NCBI GenBank assembly: GCA_964424355.1
Contig: CAYRIO010000004.1
Span: 139,556-203,555, forward strand
Direction: 5' to 3'
Length of the DNA: 64,000 nt
Origin: CAZEHS01 sp964424355
GTDB taxonomy: Bacteria; Bacillota; Clostridia; Peptostreptococcales; Acidaminobacteraceae
In this document: piece by piece, positions 1-8,494 of the stretch
How positions within the stretch are numbered: position 1 is the first letter of the stretch
Layout: each line of letters starts with the position of its first letter
The notes under the pieces: model-generated
The model's database searches: none
The model's input: the letters and a program-made list of their open reading frames with translations, nothing else
What the model was told of the DNA's origin: nothing
Position numbers and translations under genes: made by a program

Positions 1-768
1 ATACAGGCCGCCAAAAAGGTCAAGAACTTCCCCTTCCTGATGGGACAAGGCATCTGGATGGATGCCGAAAAACTCGGCTGGGAAGACCAAATCGGTGAGG
101 TCCTGAAACACGGCACCCTGTCCATGGGATTCATCGGCCTGGCAGAAACCCTGAAAGCCCTTACAGGCGCCCATCATGGTGAAACCCCTGAGGCACAGGC
201 CCTGGGACTTGAAATCATCGGTCGCCTCCGTGACCGTATGGATATAGCCAGCAGCCAGTACGGCCTGAACTTCACCCTGATCGCCACCCCGGCTGAAGGA
301 ACTGCCGGCCGGTTCGTTGCAATGGACCGGAAGCGCCACGGGTCCCTGGAAGGCGTCACGGATCGGGAATACTACACCAACAGCTTCCACGTCCCTGTGT
401 ATCATAAGACCACGGCCTATACCAAAATTCAGCTGGAAGCCCCTTACCATGCCCTGACCAATGCCGGGCACATCACCTATGTGGAGCTGGACGGAGACCC
501 TGTCCACAATCTGGGCGCCTTTGAAAAGGTGGTGCGGGCCATGAAGGAAAGCGGGATCGGCTATGGTTCCATCAATCACCCCATCGACAGGGACCCCCTC
601 TGCGGTTACACCGGCGTTATCGGTGAAACCTGCCCCGGCTGCGGCCGGGCAGAAGGCGCTGCCCGTTTTGAGCGGATCCGCCGCATCACCGGCTATCTGG
701 TGGGCACCCTGGACCGATTCAACAATGCCAAGCAGGCCGAAGAGAGAGACCGCGTGAAACACTTTTAA
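1..768 (+). CDS. nrdD: Anaerobic ribonucleoside-triphosphate reductase NrdD, C-terminal part (5' end outside window)
   Basis: The reading frame is open from base 1, so only the last 255 residues are seen. The class III reductase makes deoxynucleotides in the absence of oxygen using a glycyl radical. The C-terminal glycyl-radical segment RRITGYLVGTLDRFNNAK is present, with the radical Gly in TGYL. Before it lies the zinc-binding region DPLCGYTGVIGETCPGCGR. Only three cysteines are seen there: the position three residues before the first Cys, a Cys in E. coli NrdD, is Asp here. The activase gene nrdG follows after 14 bases, the usual operon order. Identity is certain from family motifs. Confidence 0.97.
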   Translation: MQAAKKVKNFPFLMGQGIWMDAEKLGWEDQIGEVLKHGTLSMGFIGLAETLKALTGAHHGETPEAQALGLEIIGRLRDRMDIASSQYGLNFTLIATPAEGTAGRFVAMDRKRHGSLEGVTDREYYTNSFHVPVYHKTTAYTKIQLEAPYHALTNAGHITYVELDGDPVHNLGAFEKVVRAMKESGIGYGSINHPIDRDPLCGYTGVIGETCPGCGRAEGAARFERIRRITGYLVGTLDRFNNAKQAEERDRVKHF

Positions 769-782
769 ATGAGAGGACTATC

Positions 783-1292
783 ATGGATGCATTGCTGCGT
801 ATCGCCGGAATTACAGAAGAATCCATCGTGGACGGTCCGGGAATCCGATTTGTGGTCTTTGCACAAGGATGCCGGCATCACTGTCCGGGGTGTCATAATC
901 CCCAAACCCATGATTTATCGGGCGGCACCCTGAGCTCCGTCGACGAAATCCTCCACCGCATGCAGCAGAATCCCCTGCTTGACGGCATCACCCTCAGCGG
1001 CGGCGACCCCTTCGAACAGGCGGAAGCCTTTGCCGAGCTGGCTGAAAAAGCTCGGAACCTGGGCTACAGCGTCATGACCTATACCGGTTACACATACGAA
1101 ATGCTTCAGCACGATGCACCGCACCGCCCAGGCTGGCATAAGCTCCTGGCGAGCACCCACCTGTTGGTGGATGGCCCGTTCCGGCAAGCGGAGCACAATC
1201 CCCTGCTTCGGTTCAGGGGCTCTGAAAACCAGCGGATTGTAGATGTGAGTTCTTCCCTGCAGGTTGGATTGCTTCAGATGGCTGCCATATAG
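783..1292 (+). CDS. nrdG: Anaerobic ribonucleotide reductase activating protein NrdG
   Basis: 169-residue radical SAM enzyme that generates the glycyl radical on NrdD with a [4Fe-4S] cluster and S-adenosylmethionine. The cluster motif CRHHCPGC (CX3CX2C, Cys30/34/37) and the downstream SGGDP motif typical of radical SAM activases are present. Length fits the family (150-180). A GAGAGGACTATC ribosome site precedes ATG, and the gene sits 14 bases after nrdD, so the two are co-transcribed. A strong hairpin terminator ends the unit. Confidence 0.96.
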   Translation: MDALLRIAGITEESIVDGPGIRFVVFAQGCRHHCPGCHNPQTHDLSGGTLSSVDEILHRMQQNPLLDGITLSGGDPFEQAEAFAELAEKARNLGYSVMTYTGYTYEMLQHDAPHRPGWHKLLASTHLLVDGPFRQAEHNPLLRFRGSENQRIVDVSSSLQVGLLQMAAI

Positions 1293-1300
1293 ACGTTAAA

Positions 1301-1345
1301 TGAGCCCTTCCGTACTGATTCGTTAGTATGGAAGGGCTCATTTCA
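1301..1345 (+). terminator. Intrinsic terminator of nrdDG
   Basis: An 11-bp perfect stem, TGAGCCCTTCC (1301-1311) with GGAAGGGCTCA (1330-1340), is followed by TTTCATTT. It begins 8 bases after the nrdG stop codon. Confidence 0.85.
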
Positions 1346-1378
1346 TTTCAATTGTGCCTGTGACTTTCATGCCTCGCC

Positions 1379-3259
1379 TCACAGATACGCCTCCCCATTG
1401 GGGACCTGAATTGTGAAGTAGAAACGACTGCCTTTCTCCCCTGCACTGACGACGCCGATTTCGCCCCCCATCATCTCCACCAGCCCTTTTGAAATGGCCA
1501 GCCCCAGGCCGGATCCTCCCTGCTCGCGGGTATAGGACTCCTCAACCCGGATGAATCGCTGAAAAATTTTTTCTTGTAGAGGCTCCGGAATACCAATCCC
1601 CGTATCCGCTATCTCAAATCGCAGCTGAGTTCCCTTGGATTCCTGCTGACACCGATCTACCCGGATATTGATCCCGCCTTGTGCCGTGAACTTGATTCCG
1701 TTTCCAATCAGGTTGGAAAGCACCTGCCGCAACCGAACCGGGTCTCCTACAATTTGTTTGGGGACCGATTCATGGATATTCGTTCTTATGTACAACCCCT
1801 TTTGCCTGGCTCCGCTTTCAAATAGCTCTGTCACATCCCATAAAAGCTCCCGCAGGGGATAAGGCTTCTGCTCCAACGTTATTTTTCCGGCTTCCACTTG
1901 GGAGTAGTCCAGGATATCATTCAAGACCTTCAGCAGCGATTTTGATGATTTTTTGATGATCTCCAGATACTCCCTTTGTTCCTCCGTTGTATCCGCCAAA
2001 AGTGCCAGCTCTGTCATGCCGATAATCCCGTTCATCGGTGTTCTGATTTCATGGGACATATTGGCTAAAAACTGACTTTTGGCCTGATTGGCTGCCTCGG
2101 CAGACTCCTTTGAGATTTTAAGCTCTGTCTCCATGGTCATCCGGTCCGTAATATCCGTACTGAAGATCAGGTTCTGGTTTTCCTGGATTCTTACGCCGTC
2201 CACCAGCACGTTAAAGATGGTGCCATTTTTCGCCCGGGCTTTCAGGAGCCCATGGGCTTGCCCACTCTCAACCAGCTCATTGAAACACAAGAAACCCTCA
2301 TGCTCAGACCCCTTCACCAGCAAATCATAGTAATCCATATTCAGGATTTCCTCTTGGGTATAGCCCATGCGCCTCAGCGATGTCCCATTGGCAAATACAT
2401 ATTTCCCCTGATCGTCAATGACCAGGATGGAGGAGGGCGATGATTCCACATACTTCCTAAACCGTTCCTCACTTTCCCGAAGCCGTTTTTCCGACTGAAC
2501 CTGCTCTGTAATATTGGTGGAGGAACCCAGAATGAAACACCCCTCCTCACTCAATACTGGGGTTAGGGTCGTATTCCACCATTCACCGCCATGCAGAAAG
2601 AGCTGCTCCCGATAATGGCACACCTGCATGGTCTCGATACAATGCCTGTAATGAGCTTCCATCTCCGAACCGATGGTTTCCCCGTACAGGTCCCCGGGGC
2701 TCCTGCCAACAGCCTCCGCTTCCAGCAGGTTCGTTTCCAGAAGATAGGACCTGTTGACAGCCGCATACCGGAATGTGTTTTCCGGGGTCAGCTCAATCAC
2801 AAAAAGAGAATCGCTGGTAACATTGAACACCTGCGCGTATTTTTCAGAAAGGATCTTCAGATTCTTCTCAGCCTCCTTCAGGCTTGTGATATCACTGATA
2901 ATGGCAAAGGTTCCTGCCGGAGCCCCGCTATCATTATAAAAGATCTTTTTCTGGGCCAGGATGTATTTGTGATGTCCTTTGGGCGTTGTGAAGCTGTGTT
3001 CATACATCTGAACACTGCCATTCTGAATCAGTTCCTGGTCCTTTTGTGTGAAAAAATCCGCATATTTTCTTTCAAAAATATCATAAGCGGTTTTTCCAAT
3101 GATCTGTTCCTGGCTCATTTCATTGAGGTCCGCAAAGGCATTGTTGCATGTGATGAATCGTCCTTCAATATCCTTGAAGTACACTGGCGTCGGAAGCGCA
3201 TCGAAAATAATTCTCAGCACATCCAGGGTGATTCTACGGTCTGCGTCGTTTATCAACAT
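1379..3259 (-). CDS. Soluble multi-PAS sensor histidine kinase
   Basis: 626 residues, no membrane segment. Order: PAS about 10-125, PAS about 135-255, PAS about 262-375, HisKA dimerisation/phosphoacceptor domain about 390-455 (FLANMSHEIRTPMNG, His403), HATPase_c to the end with N box (LRQVLSNLIGNGIKF), G1 DTGIGIP and G2 GGSGLGLAIS. Complete catalytic motifs suggest an active kinase. There is no receiver domain and no neighbouring response-regulator gene, so it is an orphan. PAS domains and lack of transmembrane segments suggest a cytosolic redox or ligand signal (inference). The start has a clear GGGAGGTGAAATC site. Confidence 0.9.
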   Translation of the reverse strand: MLINDADRRITLDVLRIIFDALPTPVYFKDIEGRFITCNNAFADLNEMSQEQIIGKTAYDIFERKYADFFTQKDQELIQNGSVQMYEHSFTTPKGHHKYILAQKKIFYNDSGAPAGTFAIISDITSLKEAEKNLKILSEKYAQVFNVTSDSLFVIELTPENTFRYAAVNRSYLLETNLLEAEAVGRSPGDLYGETIGSEMEAHYRHCIETMQVCHYREQLFLHGGEWWNTTLTPVLSEEGCFILGSSTNITEQVQSEKRLRESEERFRKYVESSPSSILVIDDQGKYVFANGTSLRRMGYTQEEILNMDYYDLLVKGSEHEGFLCFNELVESGQAHGLLKARAKNGTIFNVLVDGVRIQENQNLIFSTDITDRMTMETELKISKESAEAANQAKSQFLANMSHEIRTPMNGIIGMTELALLADTTEEQREYLEIIKKSSKSLLKVLNDILDYSQVEAGKITLEQKPYPLRELLWDVTELFESGARQKGLYIRTNIHESVPKQIVGDPVRLRQVLSNLIGNGIKFTAQGGINIRVDRCQQESKGTQLRFEIADTGIGIPEPLQEKIFQRFIRVEESYTREQGGSGLGLAISKGLVEMMGGEIGVVSAGEKGSRFYFTIQVPNGEAYL

Positions 3260-3424
3260 GATTTCACCTCCCGGAAGCAGTCAGGTGTATGCCCTTTCTT
3301 ACTCGGTTTCTGACACCCTCTTGCGCTGCATGCATACCCCATAAAAGGGAGTTTTAATCATATAATTCCGCCATGAAGAGTGTTATGAACGCCTCCATTC
3401 ATCGCGCCTGGATGTTTCCAAACG

Positions 3425-3468
3425 AAAAAACCACCGTTCGCCCAGGGTGGATGCGAAACCGGTGGTTC
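3425..3468 (-). terminator. Terminator for the FluC/DUF190/DJ-1 group
   Basis: Reading the minus strand, AACCACCGGT pairs with ACGGTGGTT and is followed by TTTTTTCG. It lies just after the DJ-1 family gene stop at 3482. Confidence 0.75.
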
Positions 3469-3481
3469 AAGGACTCTCCGT

Positions 3482-4033
3482 TCAATTGTTGGCCACAATC
3501 AGCCCTTCCCGCAAATTCTTAGCCTTTGCAAGCCCCACGGAGATTTCAACCAGCTTCAGCGCAAACTCCAAAGCGGTCCCTGCTCCCCGGGAGGTGATTA
3601 CGTGGCCGTCCTGAACAACAGAAGCGTGGGATATCACCGCACCCTCCAGCTGGGGTTCAAAACCCGGGTAACAGGTGGCCGTCTTCCCCTTCAGGATACC
3701 CAATCCTCCCAGGACACTGGGCGCGGCACAGATGGCTGTCACCCATTTGTCTTCGGCATGGTATTTTTTCAGGAGATCCCCAAGCTTGTGGTGGGCCGCC
3801 AGGTTCTTGGTTCCTGGCATGCCACCCGGAAGAACCAATAGATCCGCGCCTTGATGGTCCACATATTCAAAAAGCTCATCCGTGATAACCGGAATCTGGT
3901 GGGCCCCTTTCACTTCCCGGTTTCCTGTCACTGAAACCATGACGACTTCAAGCCCTGCCCGTCGGAGCACATCCACCACCGTTATGGCTTCAATCTCTTC
4001 AAAGCCCTCCGCAAAAAAAACGTACCCTTTCAT
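3482..4033 (-). CDS. DJ-1/PfpI (ThiJ/YajL-like) family protein
   Basis: 183 residues with the flavodoxin-like fold of the DJ-1 superfamily. The N-terminal Glu region (FFAEGFEEIEA) and the nucleophile elbow AICAAPS with conserved Cys102 are present. Family members act as deglycases, chaperones or peptidases; the substrate cannot be told from sequence. An upstream in-frame ATG exists at 4063, but the AGGAGGGCGCAT site directly before 4033 marks that codon as the start. It follows the DUF190 gene after about 48 bases and may be the last gene of that group. Confidence 0.85.
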   Translation of the reverse strand: MKGYVFFAEGFEEIEAITVVDVLRRAGLEVVMVSVTGNREVKGAHQIPVITDELFEYVDHQGADLLVLPGGMPGTKNLAAHHKLGDLLKKYHAEDKWVTAICAAPSVLGGLGILKGKTATCYPGFEPQLEGAVISHASVVQDGHVITSRGAGTALEFALKLVEISVGLAKAKNLREGLIVANN

Positions 4034-4081
4034 ATGCGCCCTCCTCTCCAGAATACACATCACACAGGCCCTTCCCTGTGA

Positions 4082-4405
4082 TCAATCGGCTGACAGCAGC
4101 ATGACCGTTTCTACCGTGACAATCCCTTCCCGGACCCACGGGGTGATCAGTTCCGAAAAAGCCTTGATTTTCTCCTCAGTATCGATGATATCGATGATTA
4201 CCGGCAGATTGCCGCTGAGTTCAACCAATCGTGTCGAATGCGTGTGTCCCTTGCGGCCGAACCCTCCGATTCCCCGGGTGATGGTTATGCCTGCCATCTG
4301 ATGCTCTTTCGTTTTCTTCATGATCATCTCATAAAGACAGTGACCTTCATGTTGAGCCGCTTCTGTTGTATAGATCCGAAGCCGATTTCTATTTTCAGTC
4401 TTCAT
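4082..4405 (-). CDS. DUF190 family protein, FluC (CrcB) companion
   Basis: 107 residues, ferredoxin-like/PII-like small protein of the DUF190 family (RLRIYTTEAAQHEGHCLYEMI, later GITITRGIGGFG and LPVIIDIID). DUF190 genes are regularly found beside crcB fluoride channels, as here, but their role is not settled; the PII-like fold suggests regulation by a small ligand (inference). Its ATG overlaps the stop of the upstream fluC gene in an ATGA arrangement, implying translational coupling. Confidence 0.88.
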   Translation of the reverse strand: MKTENRNRLRIYTTEAAQHEGHCLYEMIMKKTKEHQMAGITITRGIGGFGRKGHTHSTRLVELSGNLPVIIDIIDTEEKIKAFSELITPWVREGIVTVETVMLLSAD

Positions 4406-4770
4406 ATGTGTCCCCCAGCAAAACTGTACCCCACCAGGAACAGCAGCAATCCCAGTGCCACGGATCCCATTATGTTCAGGGCTGCAGTCCTGATTTCTCC
4501 TTCTTCAGCCAGTCGAAGGCTCTCCATCATCCAGGTTGAAAAGGTCGTAAGCCCTCCCAGAACCCCTGTCCCAAAGAACAGCATCCAGATTGCCCCCACA
4601 TCCGAGCCTTGCAGGAAGCCCAGCAAAAACGCGCCGATGCCATTTACAATCAAGGTCCCCCAGGGGAACAGGTCTTTAAAGCGATTTCCGGCCCAGCGGG
4701 CGATCCCATACCGACAAAGACTGCCAATGCTTCCGCCAAGACCGACCCAGATCCACGCCCCGCTACCCAT
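4402..4770 (-). CDS. crcB: Fluoride channel FluC/CrcB, second tandem copy
   Basis: 122 residues, four hydrophobic helices. Family motifs: GGSIGSLCRYGIAR at the N terminus, GTLIVNGIGAFLLG with the conserved Asn, and GGLTTFSTWMME including the TTFS phenylalanine box. It exports fluoride across the cytoplasmic membrane. A GTG at 4779 is possible, but GGTGA placed 5 bases before the ATG at 4770 favours this start. It overlaps the end of the first copy by 8 bases. Two different adjacent copies suggest a heterodimeric channel, as described for several Firmicutes. Confidence 0.92.
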   Translation of the reverse strand: MGSGAWIWVGLGGSIGSLCRYGIARWAGNRFKDLFPWGTLIVNGIGAFLLGFLQGSDVGAIWMLFFGTGVLGGLTTFSTWMMESLRLAEEGEIRTAALNIMGSVALGLLLFLVGYSFAGGHI

Positions 4771-5164
4771 GACGCTCACCGGTGCGTATCAACAGCAATC
4801 GAGCCGATGAAACCCCTGCGAATACCGCACAAATGCCGCCCACCAGGGAAATGATCAGATAGAGTCCGGCAATCCCGGTTCCAGCTGATCCATTGAGCGT
4901 GAACGCCTCCGAGCACAGGCCTGAGAAGGTGGTGAATGCACCCAGAAATCCGGTGGAAATTCCGGTCCGAAGCGAAGCGGACAGTTGCAGCCGCTCTAGG
5001 CATATTTCCAAAAAAACAGCCAGTAGGAACGCACCCGCCAGGTTGATTATCATAATGTTCAAAGGAACGTTGCCCCAGAACAGTGACGCCCGAGACAATT
5101 CGTAGCGGCACAGGGCTCCGAAAAAGCCGCCCACAGCTACGCCAATCCATGGATTGTAACTCAT
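4763..5164 (-). CDS. crcB: Fluoride channel FluC/CrcB, first tandem copy
   Basis: 133 residues, four transmembrane helices. Motifs GVAVGGFFGALCRYELSR, PLNIMIINLAGAFLLA and GFLGAFTTFSGLCSEAF identify the FluC family. Together with the overlapping second copy it probably forms an antiparallel heterodimer. I looked for the conserved crcB (fluoride) riboswitch in the 83 bases upstream and did not see its core, so control by fluoride is not shown here. Confidence 0.92.
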   Translation of the reverse strand: MSYNPWIGVAVGGFFGALCRYELSRASLFWGNVPLNIMIINLAGAFLLAVFLEICLERLQLSASLRTGISTGFLGAFTTFSGLCSEAFTLNGSAGTGIAGLYLIISLVGGICAVFAGVSSARLLLIRTGERHG

Positions 5165-5247
5165 ATACCAACACCCGTCCCCATTTTTCGTTGAATCACT
5201 TCCTCAATCATAGCAAAAGATGGGAACACAGACAACTTGCGAATCCA

Positions 5248-5820
5248 TCATACTTCCGGGGTCCAAAAGACCGGCGGATCAATCATGCAGTAGCCAAAGG
5301 GATCACTGGCCCGGGCAATTTCACCCCATTCGGTCTCCGAGACCAACAGCTGAGCCTGCTCCGCGTAGGATTCCCGTTCCTGACGCATGATAATCTGAAT
5401 GTCCCGAATCAGAAAAGCGGCAAAAGCATTTATGCCACTGGGTTCCGAATCAGACAGCTGCAGGTCGTCCCGTAAATCACGGAGCATTCGAAGCACATCT
5501 GAATGGATGGCAATCAAGACCTTGGTAGGCGCAATCTGCCCGATCCGTTCTAAAAAAGGGAGAAGAAGCACCTCAATCCGCCTGTAGTGCCGCTCAACCT
5601 GGGCCAAGTAGCTCACATCGTCTAAAAGTATTTTTCGCAGTTCCGGCCCATCCTCTGTATCAAGGGCTTCTAAATGGGTTTGGAACTGTCCGTTTATAAA
5701 TGCCTCAATTGCCATGTTCTCCTGTCTCATTGTATGAAGAGGATGCCCTGGAATGGAAAAGGGACTCACCTGGGCCTTCTTATTTGTCGTGTCCTGATGA
5801 TCTCCTGCATTTTCATTCAT
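5248..5820 (-). CDS. Hemerythrin-like (DUF438-type HHE) domain protein
   Basis: 190 residues, helical. The stretch PGHPLHTMRQENMAIEAFI, then HYRRIEVLLLPFLERIG, resembles the His/Glu-rich hemerythrin-like half of DUF438 proteins, which in longer homologues is joined to a PAS domain. Here it stands alone, without PAS, and with a 30-residue polar N terminus. A di-iron site is possible but the ligand set cannot be confirmed by eye. The ATG at 5820 is chosen because GGGAGGATCCAACC precedes it; an upstream in-frame ATG at 5865 has no such site. Confidence 0.6.
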   Translation of the reverse strand: MNENAGDHQDTTNKKAQVSPFSIPGHPLHTMRQENMAIEAFINGQFQTHLEALDTEDGPELRKILLDDVSYLAQVERHYRRIEVLLLPFLERIGQIAPTKVLIAIHSDVLRMLRDLRDDLQLSDSEPSGINAFAAFLIRDIQIIMRQERESYAEQAQLLVSETEWGEIARASDPFGYCMIDPPVFWTPEV

Positions 5821-5904
5821 GGTTGGATCCTCCCCAGTGAAACAGCTACCTGATTGATACCCCACGGTTTTATCCTTAACCGGATTCTATGATATTTTAA
5901 GGGC

Positions 5905-5948
5905 GCCCTTCTGAAATAACAGAGGGCCTACCCATTGGATAAGCCCTC
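5905..5948 (-). terminator. Terminator of the EamA transporter gene
   Basis: On the minus strand GAGGGCTTATCC pairs with GGGTAGGCCCTC (5922-5948) and is followed by TGTTATTT. It sits 38 bases after the transporter stop codon. Confidence 0.6.
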
Positions 5949-5986
5949 CGCATTATGTGAAGATCATCTGTGTCATCGATACCGCA

Positions 5987-6865
5987 TCACAACTCACTGA
6001 TCCAAATAGCCACCATGATTGCCGCTGCACCCATGACCATTTTGGCTGTAAAGGGCTCTCCCAGCAAAGCAACGGCCAGCAGACTGCCGAATACCGCCTC
6101 CATGCTGAGGATGATCGAAGTGACAGAGGGTTTCACATACTTCTGACACACCGTTTGCAGGTAGTAGGCCACAAAAGAACCGAATACCGCCAGATAGACG
6201 ATGGAGAGCAGACCCCCGTTCAATTCGAAGGTTGGCACCGGGCTGAAGGCCATGCCCATCAGGAGGGCCAACACACCGCCTACGCCGAATTGTACCGTTG
6301 TAAAAACCCCCGCATCCTGTTTATGGGCATAGTAACCGGTCACTACGATATGCACCCCGTAAAGTCCTGAGCTGATCAGAGTCAGGCTGTCTCCCAATCC
6401 AATGGTCAGGCCGTCTGTCAAGGTGATCAGCGAAATGCCCCAAAGGCAGATGGCTGTTCCCACATAAGCCTTCATTGACGGGCTTTTCTTGAAGACGATC
6501 CAGGTGAGAAAGGGAACCATGATCACATAGGCCGCCGCTAAAAAGGACTGCTTCCCTGCTGTGGTGAACTGTAGCCCGTAAATCTGCAGGATATAACCGC
6601 CAAACTGCGCCAGCCCCGCAATGATCCCACCTGTCATATCCTTCAGCGGGGTTGAGAACATTTTCTTTCTGAACAGGAATAAAGCGATTAAGAACGCCAG
6701 CATGAACCGGAAACCCATCAGATAAAAAGGGCTCATGAACTGCAGCGCATATTTCCCGGCAGGAAATGTGGAACCCCAGATCAGGGCGGTTGTCATCAGG
6801 CCGAGCCCTCCAAGAATCCGCAGTTTCTTATCGGGGTCCTTCTTTGTTTCATTTACAGCAACCAT
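5987..6865 (-). CDS. EamA/DMT-family membrane transporter
   Basis: 292 residues with ten predicted hydrophobic helices and two EamA repeats. The first repeat begins ALIWGSTFPAGKYAL, the second around GLYGVHIVVTGYY. Members export amino acids, nucleosides or metabolites; the substrate is unknown. GGAAGGGAGTTTAAACC precedes ATG. Its own terminator follows, and the upstream PucR-type gene is separated by a terminator, so it is probably a single-gene unit. Confidence 0.85.
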   Translation of the reverse strand: MVAVNETKKDPDKKLRILGGLGLMTTALIWGSTFPAGKYALQFMSPFYLMGFRFMLAFLIALFLFRKKMFSTPLKDMTGGIIAGLAQFGGYILQIYGLQFTTAGKQSFLAAAYVIMVPFLTWIVFKKSPSMKAYVGTAICLWGISLITLTDGLTIGLGDSLTLISSGLYGVHIVVTGYYAHKQDAGVFTTVQFGVGGVLALLMGMAFSPVPTFELNGGLLSIVYLAVFGSFVAYYLQTVCQKYVKPSVTSIILSMEAVFGSLLAVALLGEPFTAKMVMGAAAIMVAIWISEL

Positions 6866-7254
6866 GGTTTAAACTCCCTTCCTGTCTGATAAACAATAGC
6901 ATTCCTTATTAGTTTATTGCTTATGCTGTCCACTGCGTTTGTCCCCACCACAAAATATCGGGGGTTGTTTTGTTCACAAAAACAAATAACGCTCCTTTTA
7001 ATTCCATATTTGTGGTTTTATTCGTTGTCGGCAATGCTGCAAAAAAATGTGAACCCTCCCGCTTCTGCAAAGGGGCTGGAGGGTTCAGGAAAACAGTAAC
7101 GCGAATGGACATGCTTCAGTCTATCATCTTCTGCCAGGTATGGGTTTGTAGGAAAACCAATGATTTGCCCGGAGTTTTGTATCTGCGAACAAGTCCACAC
7201 GAAATAAGAACGCATAGCACCCCTTTGTTGGAGACTACACGTTCTTCAGTCTGA
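6866..7254. other. Intergenic stretch between the EamA gene and the PucR-type gene
   Basis: 389 bases with no convincing gene; short frames here lack ribosome sites and family resemblance. It holds a terminator for the minus-strand genes at 7041-7086 and a weak inverted repeat (ACAAATA / TATTTGT, 6983-7014). The segment 7100-7254 between the PucR-type stop and the terminator shows nothing I can name; it would be a long 3' untranslated region. Confidence 0.5.
7041..7086 (-). terminator. Intrinsic terminator downstream of the pdxST/PucR genes
   Basis: Minus strand: GAACCCTCC (7086-7078) pairs with GGAGGGTTC (7059-7051), then ACATTTTTTTGC. It lies about 170 bases after the PucR-type stop. Confidence 0.8.
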
Positions 7255-8436
7255 TTACATAGATCCGGCCTGATGTTTAAAAAGGTATATCCGTACCGCG
7301 GCGGACAGCTGTTCATAGAAACTCAGTTCATTTTCCTCTGGCCAGACGCGTTTGTGGATTTTATTGATCCGGTACCGCACCGTATTTTCGTGAACAAAGA
7401 GGCCTTCAGCAGTTTTTTTCAGATTCCCTTTGTTCCGGACCCATACAATTGCCGTTTGAAGGAGCTCTGTGTTGTTTTCGAGGTCATATTTTTCAAGAGG
7501 CTTCAGGGTGTTTTCCAGATACCGGTCCTGCCAAATGGACTCTTGATGCGGCAGCAACAGGCGATAGATCCCTGTATCTTCAAAACACAGATAAGAGTGC
7601 CCCTCCAGCCTGCAGACCTGCTGAGCCCAAGTTGCTTCCCGCAGCGCCTGGGAAAGTCCATCCTCTGTATTGCAGCAGCTGCTGCACCCAATCACAAAGG
7701 ACTTGGAAGACAGCCCGCTATAGGCCATCAAATCGGCCAGCCGTGCGTGGAAGCCTTTCATATCAGACATCCTGTCAGAGATGAAGATCATCAGACCTTG
7801 TCGGTAACGTAGCACCAGATTCCCTGCCTCCTGATAGCGGTTCTTCTGATAGGCTGCGCAGATCCGTTCAGTATCAATCGGCGGCTCTCCAAGCGGGGCT
7901 TCACAGGAAAATACAACGATATTTTCTTTGAAATCCCGGTTCAGCTCATGGGATGCCCCACGGATTTCTGCCGCGCTGAGTTCTTTATGAATCAACACCT
8001 CCAGCTTTTGCTCCAACTGGAAAAGCTGATCGGATGTTTTGATGGACTCGCCGATCTCCGTGATGACATCTTCGAAAAAAACCGTGTTATCGAAGAGAAA
8101 GATTGGAAAATGCTCCCGATCTGCAAACTCCCGCACGCGGTCCGGCAGTTCCTTGAAATAGATGGTTTTGATGGCCAAGGCCCCCACCTTCAGCGCCGCC
8201 AATCTCAGCACCGCTTTGTAGAGGGCCGCCTCACTCTCCTTGGCGTACAGCATGCTGCTGAGGACGAATTCCCCGGGGTCGAATTGATTCTCGATATCTT
8301 CCGGCATATCCCCGGCAAATTCATAATCTAGAATGCCGGTTTTGGTAATCCGGCGATCCAATCCCAATTGACCTGCCACCAGCCTAAAATTTCGGAGCGT
8401 ATTGAGCTTCATTGCATCGTAGACTGTCAGCGCCAT
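7255..8436 (-). CDS. PucR-family transcriptional regulator
   Basis: 393 residues. The N-terminal PucR domain (LTVYDAMKLNTLRNFRLVAG, then a 100-residue DGILDYEF-type sensor region) is followed by a GGDEF-like central region and a C-terminal HTH_30 helix-turn-helix (AIVWVRNKGNLKKTAEGLF, HENTVRYRINKIHKRV, about residues 330-375). PucR regulators respond to purine or nitrogen metabolites in Bacillus, but here the gene lies 58 bases after pdxT in the same direction, so it may belong to the B6 operon. The start at 8436 (MALTVYD) aligns with the family; an upstream in-frame codon at 8478 adds an atypical tail. A 13-bp palindrome CAACTTCAAGTTG (8451-8463) lies just upstream. Confidence 0.85.
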   Translation of the reverse strand: MALTVYDAMKLNTLRNFRLVAGQLGLDRRITKTGILDYEFAGDMPEDIENQFDPGEFVLSSMLYAKESEAALYKAVLRLAALKVGALAIKTIYFKELPDRVREFADREHFPIFLFDNTVFFEDVITEIGESIKTSDQLFQLEQKLEVLIHKELSAAEIRGASHELNRDFKENIVVFSCEAPLGEPPIDTERICAAYQKNRYQEAGNLVLRYRQGLMIFISDRMSDMKGFHARLADLMAYSGLSSKSFVIGCSSCCNTEDGLSQALREATWAQQVCRLEGHSYLCFEDTGIYRLLLPHQESIWQDRYLENTLKPLEKYDLENNTELLQTAIVWVRNKGNLKKTAEGLFVHENTVRYRINKIHKRVWPEENELSFYEQLSAAVRIYLFKHQAGSM

Positions 8437-8494
8437 GATATTCCCTCTCTCAACTTCAAGTTGTTTTAGGAATAACACAAATCACGGGTTCCTG

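Noticed and set aside
5165..5247. Fluoride riboswitch before the FluC pair
   Set aside because: I looked for the conserved GGCGATGG core and pseudoknot; only unrelated sequence is present.
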